From assembly GCF_018798885.1 (NCBI RefSeq), contig NZ_CP076361.1, positions 1,302,001-1,366,000 of the forward strand: 64,000 nt of DNA, written 5' to 3'. The notes below the pieces were generated by a model that was given only the letters and a program-made list of their open reading frames with translations, did not search any database and was not told the origin of the DNA. Position numbers and translations under genes: made by a program. Positions within the stretch are counted from its first letter, which is position 1; each line of letters begins with the position of its first letter. Origin of the DNA: Gemmobacter fulvus. GTDB lineage: Bacteria; Pseudomonadota; Alphaproteobacteria; Rhodobacterales; Rhodobacteraceae. Of this stretch, positions 1 to 7,944 are shown piece after piece.

Positions 1-238
1 TACTGCTGTAAATATCGCCCTGCGCATCACCGCCGCTGCCGGTGCCGGTGGTCAGGTTGGCATTCACCCCGCTGGCAGAGCTGCCATAGGCCGCCGTATC
101 CGTGCCGGTGCCGCCATAAAGCGAATCTGCGCCACCATTGCCGGTCAGGGTATCATTGCCCCCCCCGCCATAAATCTGGTCCGCCGAACTGGTGCCATTA
201 AGGGAATTGCTTCCCGAAGTGCCATTGATCGTTGCCAC
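1..238 (-). CDS. RTX-type calcium-binding repeat protein, N-terminal fragment
   Basis: The first 79 codons of a protein that runs off the window. It begins VATINGTSGSNSLNGTSS and carries glycine/aspartate repeats such as GGGGNDTLTG and GADSLYGGTGTD, which match the GGxGxDxLx nonapeptide of haemolysin-type calcium-binding (RTX) proteins. Such proteins are normally exported by type I secretion and fold on binding Ca2+ outside the cell. The frame is closed upstream by TAA at 278-280 and has no ATG, so the GTG at 236-238 is chosen; MATINGT-like starts are common in this family, although the ribosome binding site (AGGCAG) is weak. The effector domain, if any, is not visible here. Confidence 0.72.
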   Translation of the reverse strand, partial: MATINGTSGSNSLNGTSSADQIYGGGGNDTLTGNGGADSLYGGTGTDTAAYGSSASGVNANLTTGTGSGGDAQGDIYSS

Positions 239-403
239 GTCTGCCTGCCTGCGTTGCCCGGGGTTGTCCCCGGTGCGTTACTGCTCACTGCGGCAATTAA
301 GACGAGATTGTGGCGGAATTGAGCCAAATTTTACAGATCGTGAACAATGCGCGCCAATCGGGCGTTCCTGCATCAGGGACGGGAAAATGCGCGCGCCCAT
401 GCC

Positions 404-432
404 AAAGAAAAAACCCCGGCACCAGGCCGGGG
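404..432 (-). terminator. Rho-independent terminator of trcR
   Basis: Read on the minus strand, stem arms CCCCGGC (426-432) and GCCGGGG (414-420) enclose a 5-nt loop and are followed by TTTTTTCTTT (404-413). It lies 29 bases beyond the stop codon of the gene at 461-1210. Confidence 0.85.
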
Positions 433-460
433 TCCGGGTCGTTTCAAGTCAGGCAGACGA

Positions 461-1210
461 TCAGTTGTCGTCCTCCTCCTCATCCTCGTCATCATCGCCA
501 TGCGGCAGGTTGAAGAAGCTGTCCGCATCCGAAAAATCGGCCGGGCTTTCTTCTTTTTCCACCTTGCCAAAGGCCTCCAGCCCGGCCAGCGCGCCCGGCA
601 GCTTCGGCTCGGTGCCCATGCCCAGCGACTGTTCGGTGCTGACCAGCTTGCGCCGCTCGTCATCCGACATCACGCCGCCCTCGGCTGCCCGCTTGCGTGC
701 AGCGGCCTGCACAGCCGTATCCAGTTCCGACTGGCGGCACAGGCCCAAGGCCACCGGATCAATCGGCGCGATGTTCTGGATGTTCCAATGCGTGCGCTCG
801 CGGATCGAGGCGATGGTCGGCTTGGTGGTCCCGACCAGCTTGCCGATCGCACCATCCGACAGTTCCGGGTGGAACTTCACCAGCCACAGGATGGCCGCCG
901 GACGGTCCTGCCGCTTGGACAGCGGGGTGTAACGCGGGCCGCGACGTTTTTCCTCGCCCACGGCTGCGGCGTTGAACTTCAGGCGCAGCTTGTAGAACGG
1001 ATCCTTCTGGCCCTTCTCGATTTCAATCGCATCCAGCTGGTTGTTGGCCACCGGATCAAAGCCCTTGACCCCGGTCGCCACATCGCCATCCGCAATGCCC
1101 TGCACTTCCAGCTCGTGCATCCCGCAGAAATCCGCCACCTGCTTGAAGGTGAGCGTCGTATTGTCCACCAGCCAAACGGCGGTGGCCTTGGCCATAAGCG
1201 GTCTCGACAT
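461..1210 (-). CDS. trcR: TrcR / DUF1013 cell-cycle transcriptional regulator
   Basis: 249 aa. The conserved block beginning MAKATAVWLVDNTTLTF, then GPRYTPLSKRQDRPAAILWL and KLVGTTKPTIASIRERTHWN, is the signature of the alphaproteobacterial DUF1013 family, named TrcR for its role in cell-cycle transcription. The central part looks like a helix-turn-helix (IGKLVGTTKPTI). The C-terminus ends in an extremely acidic tail rich in D and E. ATG at 1210 has AAGGAG upstream at good spacing and adds six residues to the usual MAKATA start (1195). Single-gene unit with its own terminator downstream. The function is inferred from family membership. Confidence 0.85.
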   Translation of the reverse strand: MSRPLMAKATAVWLVDNTTLTFKQVADFCGMHELEVQGIADGDVATGVKGFDPVANNQLDAIEIEKGQKDPFYKLRLKFNAAAVGEEKRRGPRYTPLSKRQDRPAAILWLVKFHPELSDGAIGKLVGTTKPTIASIRERTHWNIQNIAPIDPVALGLCRQSELDTAVQAAARKRAAEGGVMSDDERRKLVSTEQSLGMGTEPKLPGALAGLEAFGKVEKEESPADFSDADSFFNLPHGDDDEDEEEDDN

Positions 1211-1335
1211 AGGATCTCTCCTTTACAAATCTCTCCCGGGCCGGGAAAACGGCTGCGGGCGGGGCCCGCGACTTCCACATTTTCAGGGAATTCAGACGGG
1301 CTTATAGGCGCAAATCCGGCAAGAGGAAAGAGAAA

Positions 1336-1974
1336 ATGCGTGTGTTTGCTGGGGCAGCTCTCGCGGCTTTGATCGGTACGGCCTGTGCCGCCGAGGGCGA
1401 ACGTGCCGGGGATTTTGACTATTACGTGATGGCGCTCAGCTGGTCGCCCGGCTGGTGCGCGGCAGAGGGCGATGCCCGTGGCGCCCCGGAATGTCAGACA
1501 GGGGCTGCCCTTGCCTTCACCCTGCACGGCCTCTGGCCGCAGCACGAGTCCGGTTGGCCCAGCTATTGCCGCACCACCGAACGGGATCCCAGCCGCCACG
1601 AAAGCGCCGCCATGGCCGATATCATGGGCGGATCGGGGCTCGCCTGGTATCAATGGAAAAAGCACGGGCGCTGCGCGGGCCTGCCCGCGAAAACCTATTA
1701 CAGCACCATGCGCCGCGCCTATGCGACGATCCGCGTGCCAGAGCTGTTCCGCAAGATCACCAAACGGCTGACCCTGCCCGCCAAAGTGGTGGAAAGCGCA
1801 TTTCTGGAGGCCAATCCCGGCCTGAGCGCAGATCAGATCACCATCACCTGCGATGCGGGCCGGATCCAGGAGGTGCGCCTCTGCCTCACCAAGGATCTGC
1901 ACCCCCGCCGCTGTGGCGCCGATGTGATCCGCGATTGCCGGATGACCGATGCCGTGCTGGAGCCGCTGCGCTGA
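1336..1974 (+). CDS. Secreted ribonuclease T2 family protein
   Basis: 212 aa. A hydrophobic N-terminus (about 1-19, ending ACAAE) looks like a signal peptide, so the enzyme is probably periplasmic or secreted. Both T2 catalytic blocks are present: CAS-1 FTLHGLWPQ (residues 61-69, His64) and CAS-2 WKKHGRC (107-113, His110). T2 enzymes cleave RNA without base specificity through 2',3'-cyclic phosphates. Cysteines at 41, 53, 78, 113 and in the C-terminal part could form the disulfides usual in this family. The gene is divergent from trcR; GAGGAAAGAGAAAATG gives a plausible ribosome site. Confidence 0.9.
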   Translation: MRVFAGAALAALIGTACAAEGERAGDFDYYVMALSWSPGWCAAEGDARGAPECQTGAALAFTLHGLWPQHESGWPSYCRTTERDPSRHESAAMADIMGGSGLAWYQWKKHGRCAGLPAKTYYSTMRRAYATIRVPELFRKITKRLTLPAKVVESAFLEANPGLSADQITITCDAGRIQEVRLCLTKDLHPRRCGADVIRDCRMTDAVLEPLR

Positions 1975-1996
1975 CCCGAATCCTCCGGCCTCGGAC

Positions 1997-2140
1997 TTGC
2001 ATTTTATCCAAATACTCACCCTTCCGCCGCCGCGCCGCGCGGCTGCCCCGGCTCGCCGCCCGCGCCGCCCGCCATGGCAATGCCGCCCGCCGAGCGCCCC
2101 AGCGGGACCCGAGGCGGGCGGCGCCCCGGTCAGATCAGGG
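1997..2140. repeat. Composite dispersed repeat between convergent genes
   Basis: Two units fill the gap between RNase T2 and the kinase gene. Positions 1997-2018 hold an AT-rich 22-mer (minus-strand reading starts TGAGTATTTGGATAAAAT), found again twice at 42624-42678. Positions 2064-2140 hold a GC-rich stem-forming unit containing GCCATGGCAATGCC that recurs at 9640-9708 with a 24-base exact core and clear similarity beyond it. In both places the GC-rich unit directly abuts the stop codon of a minus-strand gene, which suggests a terminator or mRNA-end role. Confidence 0.6.
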
Positions 2141-3124
2141 TCAGATCAGCGACTGCGCCGCAAACAGCGCGCGCAGATCCGCCTCGGGCCGCGCGCCGAA
2201 ATGGCTGATCACCTCGGCTGCTGCCACACAGCCCATGCGGCCCGACACTTCAAGGCTTCGCCCCGTCGCCATGCCATAGATGAACCCTGCGGCAAACTGG
2301 TCGCCCGCGCCGGTGGCATCCACCGGCACCACCCGCTTGACCGGCACCACCGCGCGTTCATCCCCGCGCAGCACGATCACCTCTTCACCCGACCGGGTGC
2401 AGGCGACAAGCCCGCAATCGGCGGCGGCCTGGGTCAGGGCGCTGTCGAGATCTGTCTCATACAGGCTTTCCCATTCGTGCTGATTGCCAATCACATAGTC
2501 CAGATCCCGCACCAGACGGCGGAAATCGGCACGGTGGCGGTTCACGCAAAACGGGTCCGACAGCGCGATCCCGGCACGGCCCCCGGCCTGGCGGCACAGC
2601 TTTGCCGCCCGCTCGAACGCCCTTTTGCCCTTGGGCTTGTCATAAAGATAGCCTTCAAGGAACAGCACCTCGGCCTCGCCCGCAACCGCACCCGCAACAT
2701 CCTCCGGCCCCAGCTCGGACGAGATGCCCAGATAGGTGTTCATCGAGCGTTCACCATCCGGGGCCACGAAGATCATCGACCGCGATGTCGGCAACTCGCC
2801 TCCCGGCACCGGCGCATTGACAAAATCGGTGCCGCCCTCGGCCATGCTGGCCGCATAGAACCGCCCCAGCGCATCATCATGCACCCGACCGATGAACGCG
2901 GTTTTCAGGCCCAGATTGCCCAGCCCGGCCAGCGTATTGGCCACCGATCCGCCCGGTGCCTGCACCCGGTCTTTCATCGAGGCATAAAGCAGCTCGCCCC
3001 GCTCGCGCTCCACCAGCTGCATGATGCCTTTTTCAATGCCCATCAGTTCCAGAAAGGAATCGTCGGCCTGCGCGAACACATCGACAATCGCATTGCCGAT
3101 GCCGACAACTTGGTACTTTTTCAT
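2141..3124 (-). CDS. PfkB-family carbohydrate/nucleoside kinase (adenosine-kinase type)
   Basis: 327 aa, full-length for the ribokinase/PfkB family. The C-terminal PfkB signature DATGAGDQFAAGF (from residue 269) supplies the catalytic base Asp275 and the anion hole. The N-terminal GGSVANTLAGLGNLG block matches the substrate-binding glycine motif. Proteins like this in related genomes are labelled adenosine kinase, but the substrate cannot be read from the sequence alone. Its ATG overlaps the stop of nth by four bases (ATGA at 3121-3124), so the two genes are translationally coupled. Confidence 0.85.
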   Translation of the reverse strand: MKKYQVVGIGNAIVDVFAQADDSFLELMGIEKGIMQLVERERGELLYASMKDRVQAPGGSVANTLAGLGNLGLKTAFIGRVHDDALGRFYAASMAEGGTDFVNAPVPGGELPTSRSMIFVAPDGERSMNTYLGISSELGPEDVAGAVAGEAEVLFLEGYLYDKPKGKRAFERAAKLCRQAGGRAGIALSDPFCVNRHRADFRRLVRDLDYVIGNQHEWESLYETDLDSALTQAAADCGLVACTRSGEEVIVLRGDERAVVPVKRVVPVDATGAGDQFAAGFIYGMATGRSLEVSGRMGCVAAAEVISHFGARPEADLRALFAAQSLI

Positions 3125-3765
3125 TCGGTCTTTTCCTCAAAAAGGCACAGATCGCGGATCAGGCAATCACCGCAACGGGGTTTTCTGGCGACGCAGATAT
3201 ATCGCCCATGCAAGATCATCCAGTGATGCGCATGTTGCTGAAACTCGGCGGGAATGTGATCCTCGATCGCCCGCTCCACCACATCGACATCCTTGCCGGG
3301 GCAGATGCCGCTGCGGTTGCCCAGCCGGAAGATATGGGTATCGACCGCCTGCGCGGGCACGTGCCACCACATGTTCAGCACCACATTGGCGGTCTTGCGG
3401 CCCACACCGGGCAGCGATTGCAGCGCCGCGCGGCTCGATGGCACCTCGCCGCCGAACTGCTCCACCAGAATCTCTGACAGGCGGATCACGTTCTTGGCCT
3501 TCTGGCGGAACAGGCCGATGGTCTTGATCGCCTCGGTCACGCCCTCCAGCCCCAGCGCCAGCATTTTCTGCGGTGTATCGGCAATCGCAAACAGCGGCCG
3601 CGTCGCCTTGTTCACCCCGGCATCGGTGGCCTGCGCCGACAGCGCCACCGCCACCACCAGCGTATAGGCATTGACGTGATACAATTCACCCTGCGGTTCC
3701 GGCTCTTGCGCGCGGAAGCGGGTGAAAATCTCGTGGATCGTGTGATAATCGAGTTGCCGTGCCAT
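3121..3765 (-). CDS. nth: Endonuclease III, base-excision DNA glycosylase/AP lyase
   Basis: 214 aa. The helix-hairpin-helix motif LPGVGRKTANVVLN carries the catalytic lysine (Lys124), and VDTHIFRL holds the catalytic aspartate (Asp142). The 4Fe-4S cluster is complete, with Cys191, Cys198, Cys201 and Cys207 in the canonical C-X6-C-X2-C-X5-C spacing. The enzyme removes oxidised pyrimidines and nicks the abasic site. It is the first gene of a two-gene unit with the PfkB kinase. GAGG precedes the ATG. Confidence 0.97.
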   Translation of the reverse strand: MARQLDYHTIHEIFTRFRAQEPEPQGELYHVNAYTLVVAVALSAQATDAGVNKATRPLFAIADTPQKMLALGLEGVTEAIKTIGLFRQKAKNVIRLSEILVEQFGGEVPSSRAALQSLPGVGRKTANVVLNMWWHVPAQAVDTHIFRLGNRSGICPGKDVDVVERAIEDHIPAEFQQHAHHWMILHGRYICVARKPRCGDCLIRDLCLFEEKTE

Positions 3766-3827
3766 CCGCGCCTCATGCCAAAACCACGACAGTCACGCAA
3801 GCAAAGCCGCAACATCCGGGTCGCTGT

Positions 3828-3857
3828 GCGCAAATTTGCCTCTTAATGTGGCGCAAA
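3828..3857 (+). promoter_or_regulatory. Direct GCGCAAA repeats upstream of the AraC-MGMT gene
   Basis: GCGCAAA occurs at 3828-3834 and again at 3851-3857, 23 bases apart centre to centre (about two helical turns), immediately before the start codon at 3868. AraC-type regulators commonly bind direct repeats at such spacing, and the Ada box of E. coli contains AAAGCGCA, whose GCGCA core is shared. The second copy overlaps the ribosome binding site. Candidate only. Confidence 0.35.
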
Positions 3858-3867
3858 GGAGATCGCT

Positions 3868-4755
3868 ATGACCCCAGAGCCCCGCCCCGCCTATCATTAC
3901 GCCGTTATCGCCCGCGCGCTGGATCTGATTGATGCTGGCGGGCCGGGCCTGACGCTGGAGGCGCTGGCCGCGCAGATGAACATGAGCCCCGCCCATTTCC
4001 AGCGGGTGTTTTCGCAATGGGTCGGGGTCAGCCCGAAACGCTATCAGCAATACCTGACGCTGGATCATGCCAAGCGCCTGCTGGCCGACCGCCACACCGT
4101 GCTGGAGGCCACACTGGCCAGCGGCTTGTCGGGCGGCGGGCGACTGCATGATCTGTTCCTGCGCTGGGAGGCGATGACACCCGGCGAATTTGCGCGCGGC
4201 GGCGCAGGCCTGACGGTGATCTGGGGCTGGTTCGACAGCCCCTTTGGCCCGGCGCTGGTGATGGGCACCGACAAGGGCATCTGCGGCATCGGCTTTGCGG
4301 CGGAGAGCGGTGCCGAGGCGACGATGCAGGATCTGCGCGCGCGCTGGCCGAAAGCCACCTTCGTCGAAGATGCCGCCCGGCTGCGCCCTTGGGCACAGGC
4401 CGCCTTTGGCGCAGGGGATGCAGAAGCCCCTGCCCCACTGTATCTGATCGGTGCGCCGTTCCAGATCAAGGTATGGGAGGCGCTGCTGCGCATCCCTTCG
4501 GGTCATGTCACCACCTATTCCGATATTGCACAGGCCATCGGCCATCCGCATGCAGTGCGGGCAGTGGGCACGGCGGTCGGGCGCAATCCGGTCAGCTGGC
4601 TGATTCCCTGCCACCGGGCGCTGCGCAAATCCGGGGGGCTCGGGGGGTATCACTGGGGCATGCCGGTCAAACGCGCGATGCTGGCCTGGGAATCCGCGCG
4701 CGACGATGCCGCACAGCCGGATCTGGATCCGGCTTATCTGGCCACAGGAACGTGA
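3868..4755 (+). CDS. AraC-HTH / methylated-DNA-cysteine S-methyltransferase fusion (Ada-like)
   Basis: 295 aa. Residues about 10-110 form an AraC-type helix-turn-helix pair (LTLEALAAQMNMSPAHFQRVF and a second HTH). Residues about 120-285 form an O6-alkylguanine-DNA alkyltransferase with the acceptor motif IPCHR (Cys248) and the preceding GRNPVSWLIPCHRAL block. The enzyme removes O6-methyl groups from guanine by irreversible transfer to Cys248. Unlike E. coli Ada it lacks the N-terminal zinc domain whose methylation activates transcription, so how the HTH half is switched is unclear. AAGGAG lies just ahead of the ATG. Confidence 0.92.
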   Translation: MTPEPRPAYHYAVIARALDLIDAGGPGLTLEALAAQMNMSPAHFQRVFSQWVGVSPKRYQQYLTLDHAKRLLADRHTVLEATLASGLSGGGRLHDLFLRWEAMTPGEFARGGAGLTVIWGWFDSPFGPALVMGTDKGICGIGFAAESGAEATMQDLRARWPKATFVEDAARLRPWAQAAFGAGDAEAPAPLYLIGAPFQIKVWEALLRIPSGHVTTYSDIAQAIGHPHAVRAVGTAVGRNPVSWLIPCHRALRKSGGLGGYHWGMPVKRAMLAWESARDDAAQPDLDPAYLATGT

Positions 4756-4873
4756 TGGGCAAAAAATTGCGCAACACCATGCAACGATTTCCGCTCTGCT
4801 GCGTTGCTGGTATATGCTGACACAATGCCCCGCATCACAGCATGGTGGGGGCCGTATTTTATGAGGCACAGAT

Positions 4874-5527
4874 ATGACCCTGAAATCCCCCCTGATCCTT
4901 GGCGCACTCGGGCTGACCCTGCTGGCGGGCTGCGTGAGCGATCCCTACCGCTATGAGGATCCGAATGCGCGCACCAAAGGGGCTGCGGCCACCGGCGCTG
5001 TGATCGGCGGCCTTCTGGGCGCGAAATCCGGCGGGGACGACCGTCTTGCCAAGGCCGTTCTGGGCGCTGCGGCAGGGGCGGCCATCGGCGGGGCCATCGG
5101 CAGCTCGCTTGATGCGCAGGCGGCAGAACTGCGCCAGCAGATGAGCAACAGCTCCACCGTCACCAATACCGGCAATGCGCTGGTCGTCACCATGCCGCAG
5201 GACATCCTGTTCGCCACCGACAGCGCCAGCCTGCGCCCGGATCTGCAAGGCGACATTCGCGCCGTTGCGGCCAACCTCGTGCGCTATCCGAACAGCCGTG
5301 TCGAGGTGATCGGCCATACCGACAATACCGGCGAGGCCTCCTACAATCAGGATCTGTCGGAACGTCGCGCCCGTTCTGTGGCGGGCGTGCTGATCGGCGG
5401 CGGTGTGCCCTCGTCGCGCGTCGCGGCCTTTGGCCGGGGCGAAGATCAACCGCTCGCGTCCAACCTGACGCCCGAGGGCCGGTCGCAGAACCGCCGCGTC
5501 GAAATCGTGATCCGTCCGACCAAATAA
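4874..5527 (+). CDS. OmpA-family peptidoglycan-associated lipoprotein with glycine-zipper region
   Basis: 217 aa. The signal peptide ends in the lipobox LLAGC (Cys21), so the mature protein is a lipoprotein. Residues about 35-80 are a glycine/alanine-rich zipper (GAVIGGLLGAKSGG, GAAAGAAIGGAIGSS). Residues about 100-215 are an OmpA C-terminal domain with VEVIGHTDNTG and SERRARSVAGVL, the peptidoglycan-binding core. It probably links outer membrane and cell wall, as in the YiaD family. A strong terminator follows, so it is a single-gene unit. Upstream, TATATG (4811-4816) is a possible -10 element. Confidence 0.92.
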   Translation: MTLKSPLILGALGLTLLAGCVSDPYRYEDPNARTKGAAATGAVIGGLLGAKSGGDDRLAKAVLGAAAGAAIGGAIGSSLDAQAAELRQQMSNSSTVTNTGNALVVTMPQDILFATDSASLRPDLQGDIRAVAANLVRYPNSRVEVIGHTDNTGEASYNQDLSERRARSVAGVLIGGGVPSSRVAAFGRGEDQPLASNLTPEGRSQNRRVEIVIRPTK

Positions 5528-5548
5528 GATCCCCCTTTCCGGGATCCG

Positions 5549-5575
5549 GGGCAGGCCGTCTGGCCTGCCCTTTTT
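5549..5575 (+). terminator. Rho-independent terminator of the OmpA lipoprotein gene
   Basis: Arms GGGCAGGCC (5549-5557) and GGCCTGCCC (5562-5570), loop GTCT, then TTTTT. Confidence 0.92.
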
Positions 5576-5609
5576 CATGGCGCGGTTTGCCATTGCTCCG
5601 CGCCGCTGT

Positions 5610-5628
5610 TGGTCATATTTTCTGACCA
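5610..5628. promoter_or_regulatory. Candidate FadR/GntR operator
   Basis: The palindrome TGGTCA-N7-TGACCA sits 16 bases before the start of the FadR-type gene. FadR and PdhR-type regulators recognise TGGT...ACCA dyads, so this fits an autoregulatory site. The spacer is longer than in the E. coli FadR and PdhR sites. Confidence 0.5.
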
Positions 5629-5644
5629 GTCAGGCGAGGATCCC

Positions 5645-6412
5645 ATGCCGTTCGAAAAAGTCACCTCTGAAAAGCTGTCGCAGAATGTTGCCCGCCAGAT
5701 CGAACTGCTGATCCTGCGCGGCATCCTGCGCCCCGGCGAACGCCTGCCGGCCGAACGCGAACTGGCCGAGCGGATGGGCGTATCGCGCCCGTCGCTGCGT
5801 GAGGCGCTGGAGGGGCTGGAGGCAAAGGGCCTTGTCACCAGCCGCCCCGGATCGGGCGTGTTCATCGCGGATGTGCTGGGATCGGCCTTTTCGCCGGCGC
5901 TGATCGAATTGTTCGCGGCGCATGACGAGGCGGTGTTCGACTATCTGGATTTTCGCCGCGATCTTGAGGGGCTGGCGGCAGACCGCGCCGCACGGCTCGG
6001 CTCTGACACCGATCTGGAGGTGATTGCCACGATCTACGCCAAGATGGAGGCCGCCCATCAGAAGCGCGACCCCACGGATGAGGCCGGGCTGGATGCGCAG
6101 TTCCACATGGCGATCATCGAGGCGAGCCATAATGTGGTGATGCTGCACATGATGCGGTCGATGTTCGAACTGCTGATGCAGGGCGTGTTCTACAATCGTC
6201 AGATGATGTTCAAGAACCGCATGACCCGCGACATGCTGCTGGATCAGCACCGGGCGATCAATGCGGGGATTCAGGCGCGCGATCCCAAGGCCGCCCGCGC
6301 CGCCATCGTCGCACATCTCGATTATGTCGAACTGGCGCTGACGGAACAGGCCAAGGCCGAACGGAACGAGGCCGTGGCCCGGCAGCGCATCGAACACGAG
6401 CGCCGCCGCTGA
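5645..6412 (+). CDS. FadR-subfamily GntR transcriptional regulator
   Basis: 255 aa from ATG 5645 (GAGGA upstream); a longer reading from TTG at 5609 would run through the candidate operator and is less likely. Residues about 10-70 are a winged helix (ERLPAERELAERMGVSRPSLREALEGL). Residues about 90-230 form an FCD effector domain with metal-binding-type histidines (FHMAIIEASHN, LDQHRAI). Such regulators usually sense an organic acid such as pyruvate, lactate or an acyl-CoA. No target operon adjoins it (downstream is the convergent atp operon), so the ligand is unknown. Confidence 0.88.
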   Translation: MPFEKVTSEKLSQNVARQIELLILRGILRPGERLPAERELAERMGVSRPSLREALEGLEAKGLVTSRPGSGVFIADVLGSAFSPALIELFAAHDEAVFDYLDFRRDLEGLAADRAARLGSDTDLEVIATIYAKMEAAHQKRDPTDEAGLDAQFHMAIIEASHNVVMLHMMRSMFELLMQGVFYNRQMMFKNRMTRDMLLDQHRAINAGIQARDPKAARAAIVAHLDYVELALTEQAKAERNEAVARQRIEHERRR

Positions 6413-6416
6413 CAGA

Positions 6417-6448
6417 AAAGCCCCCGGCGCAGGCGCACCGGGGGCTTT
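6417..6448. terminator. Bidirectional terminator between the FadR gene and atpF
   Basis: AAAGCCCCCGG (6417-6427) and CCGGGGGCTTT (6438-6448) form an 11-bp stem with a 10-nt loop. The flanking A and T runs allow use from both strands: it ends the FadR-type gene on plus and the atp operon on minus. Confidence 0.85.
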
Positions 6449-6471
6449 CTGATGTCACACGAACAAACCGC

Positions 6472-7029
6472 TCAGTGCAGTTTGGCATCGACCTGTGCAA
6501 TCGCGGCGTCGATCGAATGCGCAGCCGCATCTGCCGTCATCTGACGCGACAGCACATCGGCTGCGGCGGCGATGGCAACATCCACGGCGCGTTCGCGCAC
6601 TTCACGAATGGCACCGGCTTCAGCCGAGGCAATCCGCTCTTCCGCAGCGGCCAGACGGCGCGCGATGGAGACCTTCAGGTCTTCCTTCGCCTGCACGGCA
6701 GCGGCTTGTGCCGCTTCCTTGGCAGCAACAACGATCCGCTCGGATTGCTCCAGCATCTCTTTTTGCTTGCGCTCGTAGGATGCGAGGATCGACTTCGCTT
6801 CTTCGCGCAGGGCGCGGGCTTCTTCCAGTTCCGCCTTGATCTGGACTGCACGCGCATCCAGCAGACCGGCGATCTTGGCAGGCACCTTCGCATAAAGCAG
6901 GATGCCGACAAACAGGATGAAAGCCAGCAGCACGATGAAGTTCGTGTTGCGCAGCGACAGGAAGGGGCCGGAGGCCGCAAAGGCCGGGCTTGCCATCACG
7001 GCTGCGGCAATCAGGATCAGCTTCTGCAT
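6472..7029 (-). CDS. atpF: ATP synthase F0 subunit b
   Basis: 185 aa. A short leader-like hydrophobic segment is followed by a membrane helix (FIVLLAFILFVGILLYAKVP, about 31-50). A long charged helix, alanine- and glutamate-rich, then forms the peripheral stalk that holds F1 against rotation. Last gene of the atpI-B-E-F'-F operon, starting four bases after the stop of atpF'. In this lineage the stalk is a heterodimer with the b' subunit, unlike the E. coli homodimer. Confidence 0.95.
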   Translation of the reverse strand: MQKLILIAAAVMASPAFAASGPFLSLRNTNFIVLLAFILFVGILLYAKVPAKIAGLLDARAVQIKAELEEARALREEAKSILASYERKQKEMLEQSERIVVAAKEAAQAAAVQAKEDLKVSIARRLAAAEERIASAEAGAIREVRERAVDVAIAAAADVLSRQMTADAAAHSIDAAIAQVDAKLH

Positions 7030-7033
7030 GGGC

Positions 7034-7573
7034 TTATCCTTTCAGCCGGGCGGAAACCGCCTCGGTTACGCTCGACGCATCGGCCTTGCCACCCAGGGCG
7101 GCCACAAGCTCATATGCCGTATCGCGGGCAACTTCGGTTACGCTGTCCAGAGCGCCGGCACGGATGTCTCCGATACGGCCTTCGGATTCGGCAACTTTGG
7201 CTGCAATCTCGGCATCGGCCTTGGCGGTGGCACGGTCCAGATCGGCCTGAATTTCGGCCTTGGCTTGCGCCACGATCTTTGCCGCATCCGCACGCGCACG
7301 GGTCAATGCGTCGTTATAGATTTTCTCAGCCTCGACCGCCTTCTGCTTCAGCTCTTCAGCCGCCGCAAGGTCGTTGGTGATGGTGCCGCTGCGCTCGGCC
7401 AGAACCGCCCCGATCCGGGGCAGCGCCACGCGCGACAGCACGAAATAGATCACGACAAGCGCGACAAGCAGCCAGAAGATCTGGTTTGCCCATGTCGAGA
7501 TGTCGAGCTGCGGCATACCGGCAGACCCGTGGGCCGCCGCACCTGCCGCCGCGTCATGCGCTTCGGTTGCCAT
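7034..7573 (-). CDS. atpF': ATP synthase F0 subunit b'
   Basis: 179 aa. An Ala/His-rich N-terminal extension of about 20 residues precedes [21 protein letters not shown], a typical b' start with a single membrane helix (about 28-50), then a long coiled stalk helix ([21 protein letters not shown]). It pairs with AtpF in the peripheral stalk; the gene is sometimes named atpG or atpX. GAGGAAACAAC precedes the ATG. Confidence 0.94.
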   Translation of the reverse strand: MATEAHDAAAGAAAHGSAGMPQLDISTWANQIFWLLVALVVIYFVLSRVALPRIGAVLAERSGTITNDLAAAEELKQKAVEAEKIYNDALTRARADAAKIVAQAKAEIQADLDRATAKADAEIAAKVAESEGRIGDIRAGALDSVTEVARDTAYELVAALGGKADASSVTEAVSARLKG

Positions 7574-7651
7574 GTTGTTTCCTCACGTCCGTCAAACACT
7601 TGGCCGGGGGGCGTTATGCCCCACCGGCCGAGAAGGTCAGGCGCGTCAGGA

Positions 7652-7897
7652 TCAGACGGCGAACATCAGCAGCAGGGCGATCAGGAACGAGAAGATGCCC
7701 AGAGCTTCGGCAAATGCGATGCCGACGAAGAGGTTGGCGGTCTGCGATGCAGCGGCCGACGGGTTGCGCAGGGCACCGGCAAGGAAATTGCCAGCGATGT
7801 TGCCCACGCCGATACCAGCGCCGCCGAGGCCGATGGCTGCGAGGCCAGCGCCGATGTATTTGCCCATGAGCGCGAGTTGTGCGACTTCAGCTTCCAT
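7652..7897 (-). CDS. atpE: ATP synthase F0 subunit c
   Basis: 81 aa, two membrane helices forming the rotor hairpin. Helix 1 has the packed glycine motif [14 protein letters not shown]. The polar loop is RNPSA. Helix 2 carries the proton-binding carboxylate Glu64 in [15 protein letters not shown]; glutamate rather than aspartate is usual here. AAGGAG gives a strong ribosome site, in keeping with the high copy number of subunit c. Confidence 0.97.
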   Translation of the reverse strand: MEAEVAQLALMGKYIGAGLAAIGLGGAGIGVGNIAGNFLAGALRNPSAAASQTANLFVGIAFAEALGIFSFLIALLLMFAV

Positions 7898-7944
7898 AGT
7901 TCGTCTCCTTTGGAATAGCGATAAGGTTGGTTAGGGTTAGGACC

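Noticed and set aside
5609-5644. Extended FadR start at TTG 5609
   Set aside because: It would make the operator palindrome coding and lacks a ribosome site; ATG 5645 has GAGGA.
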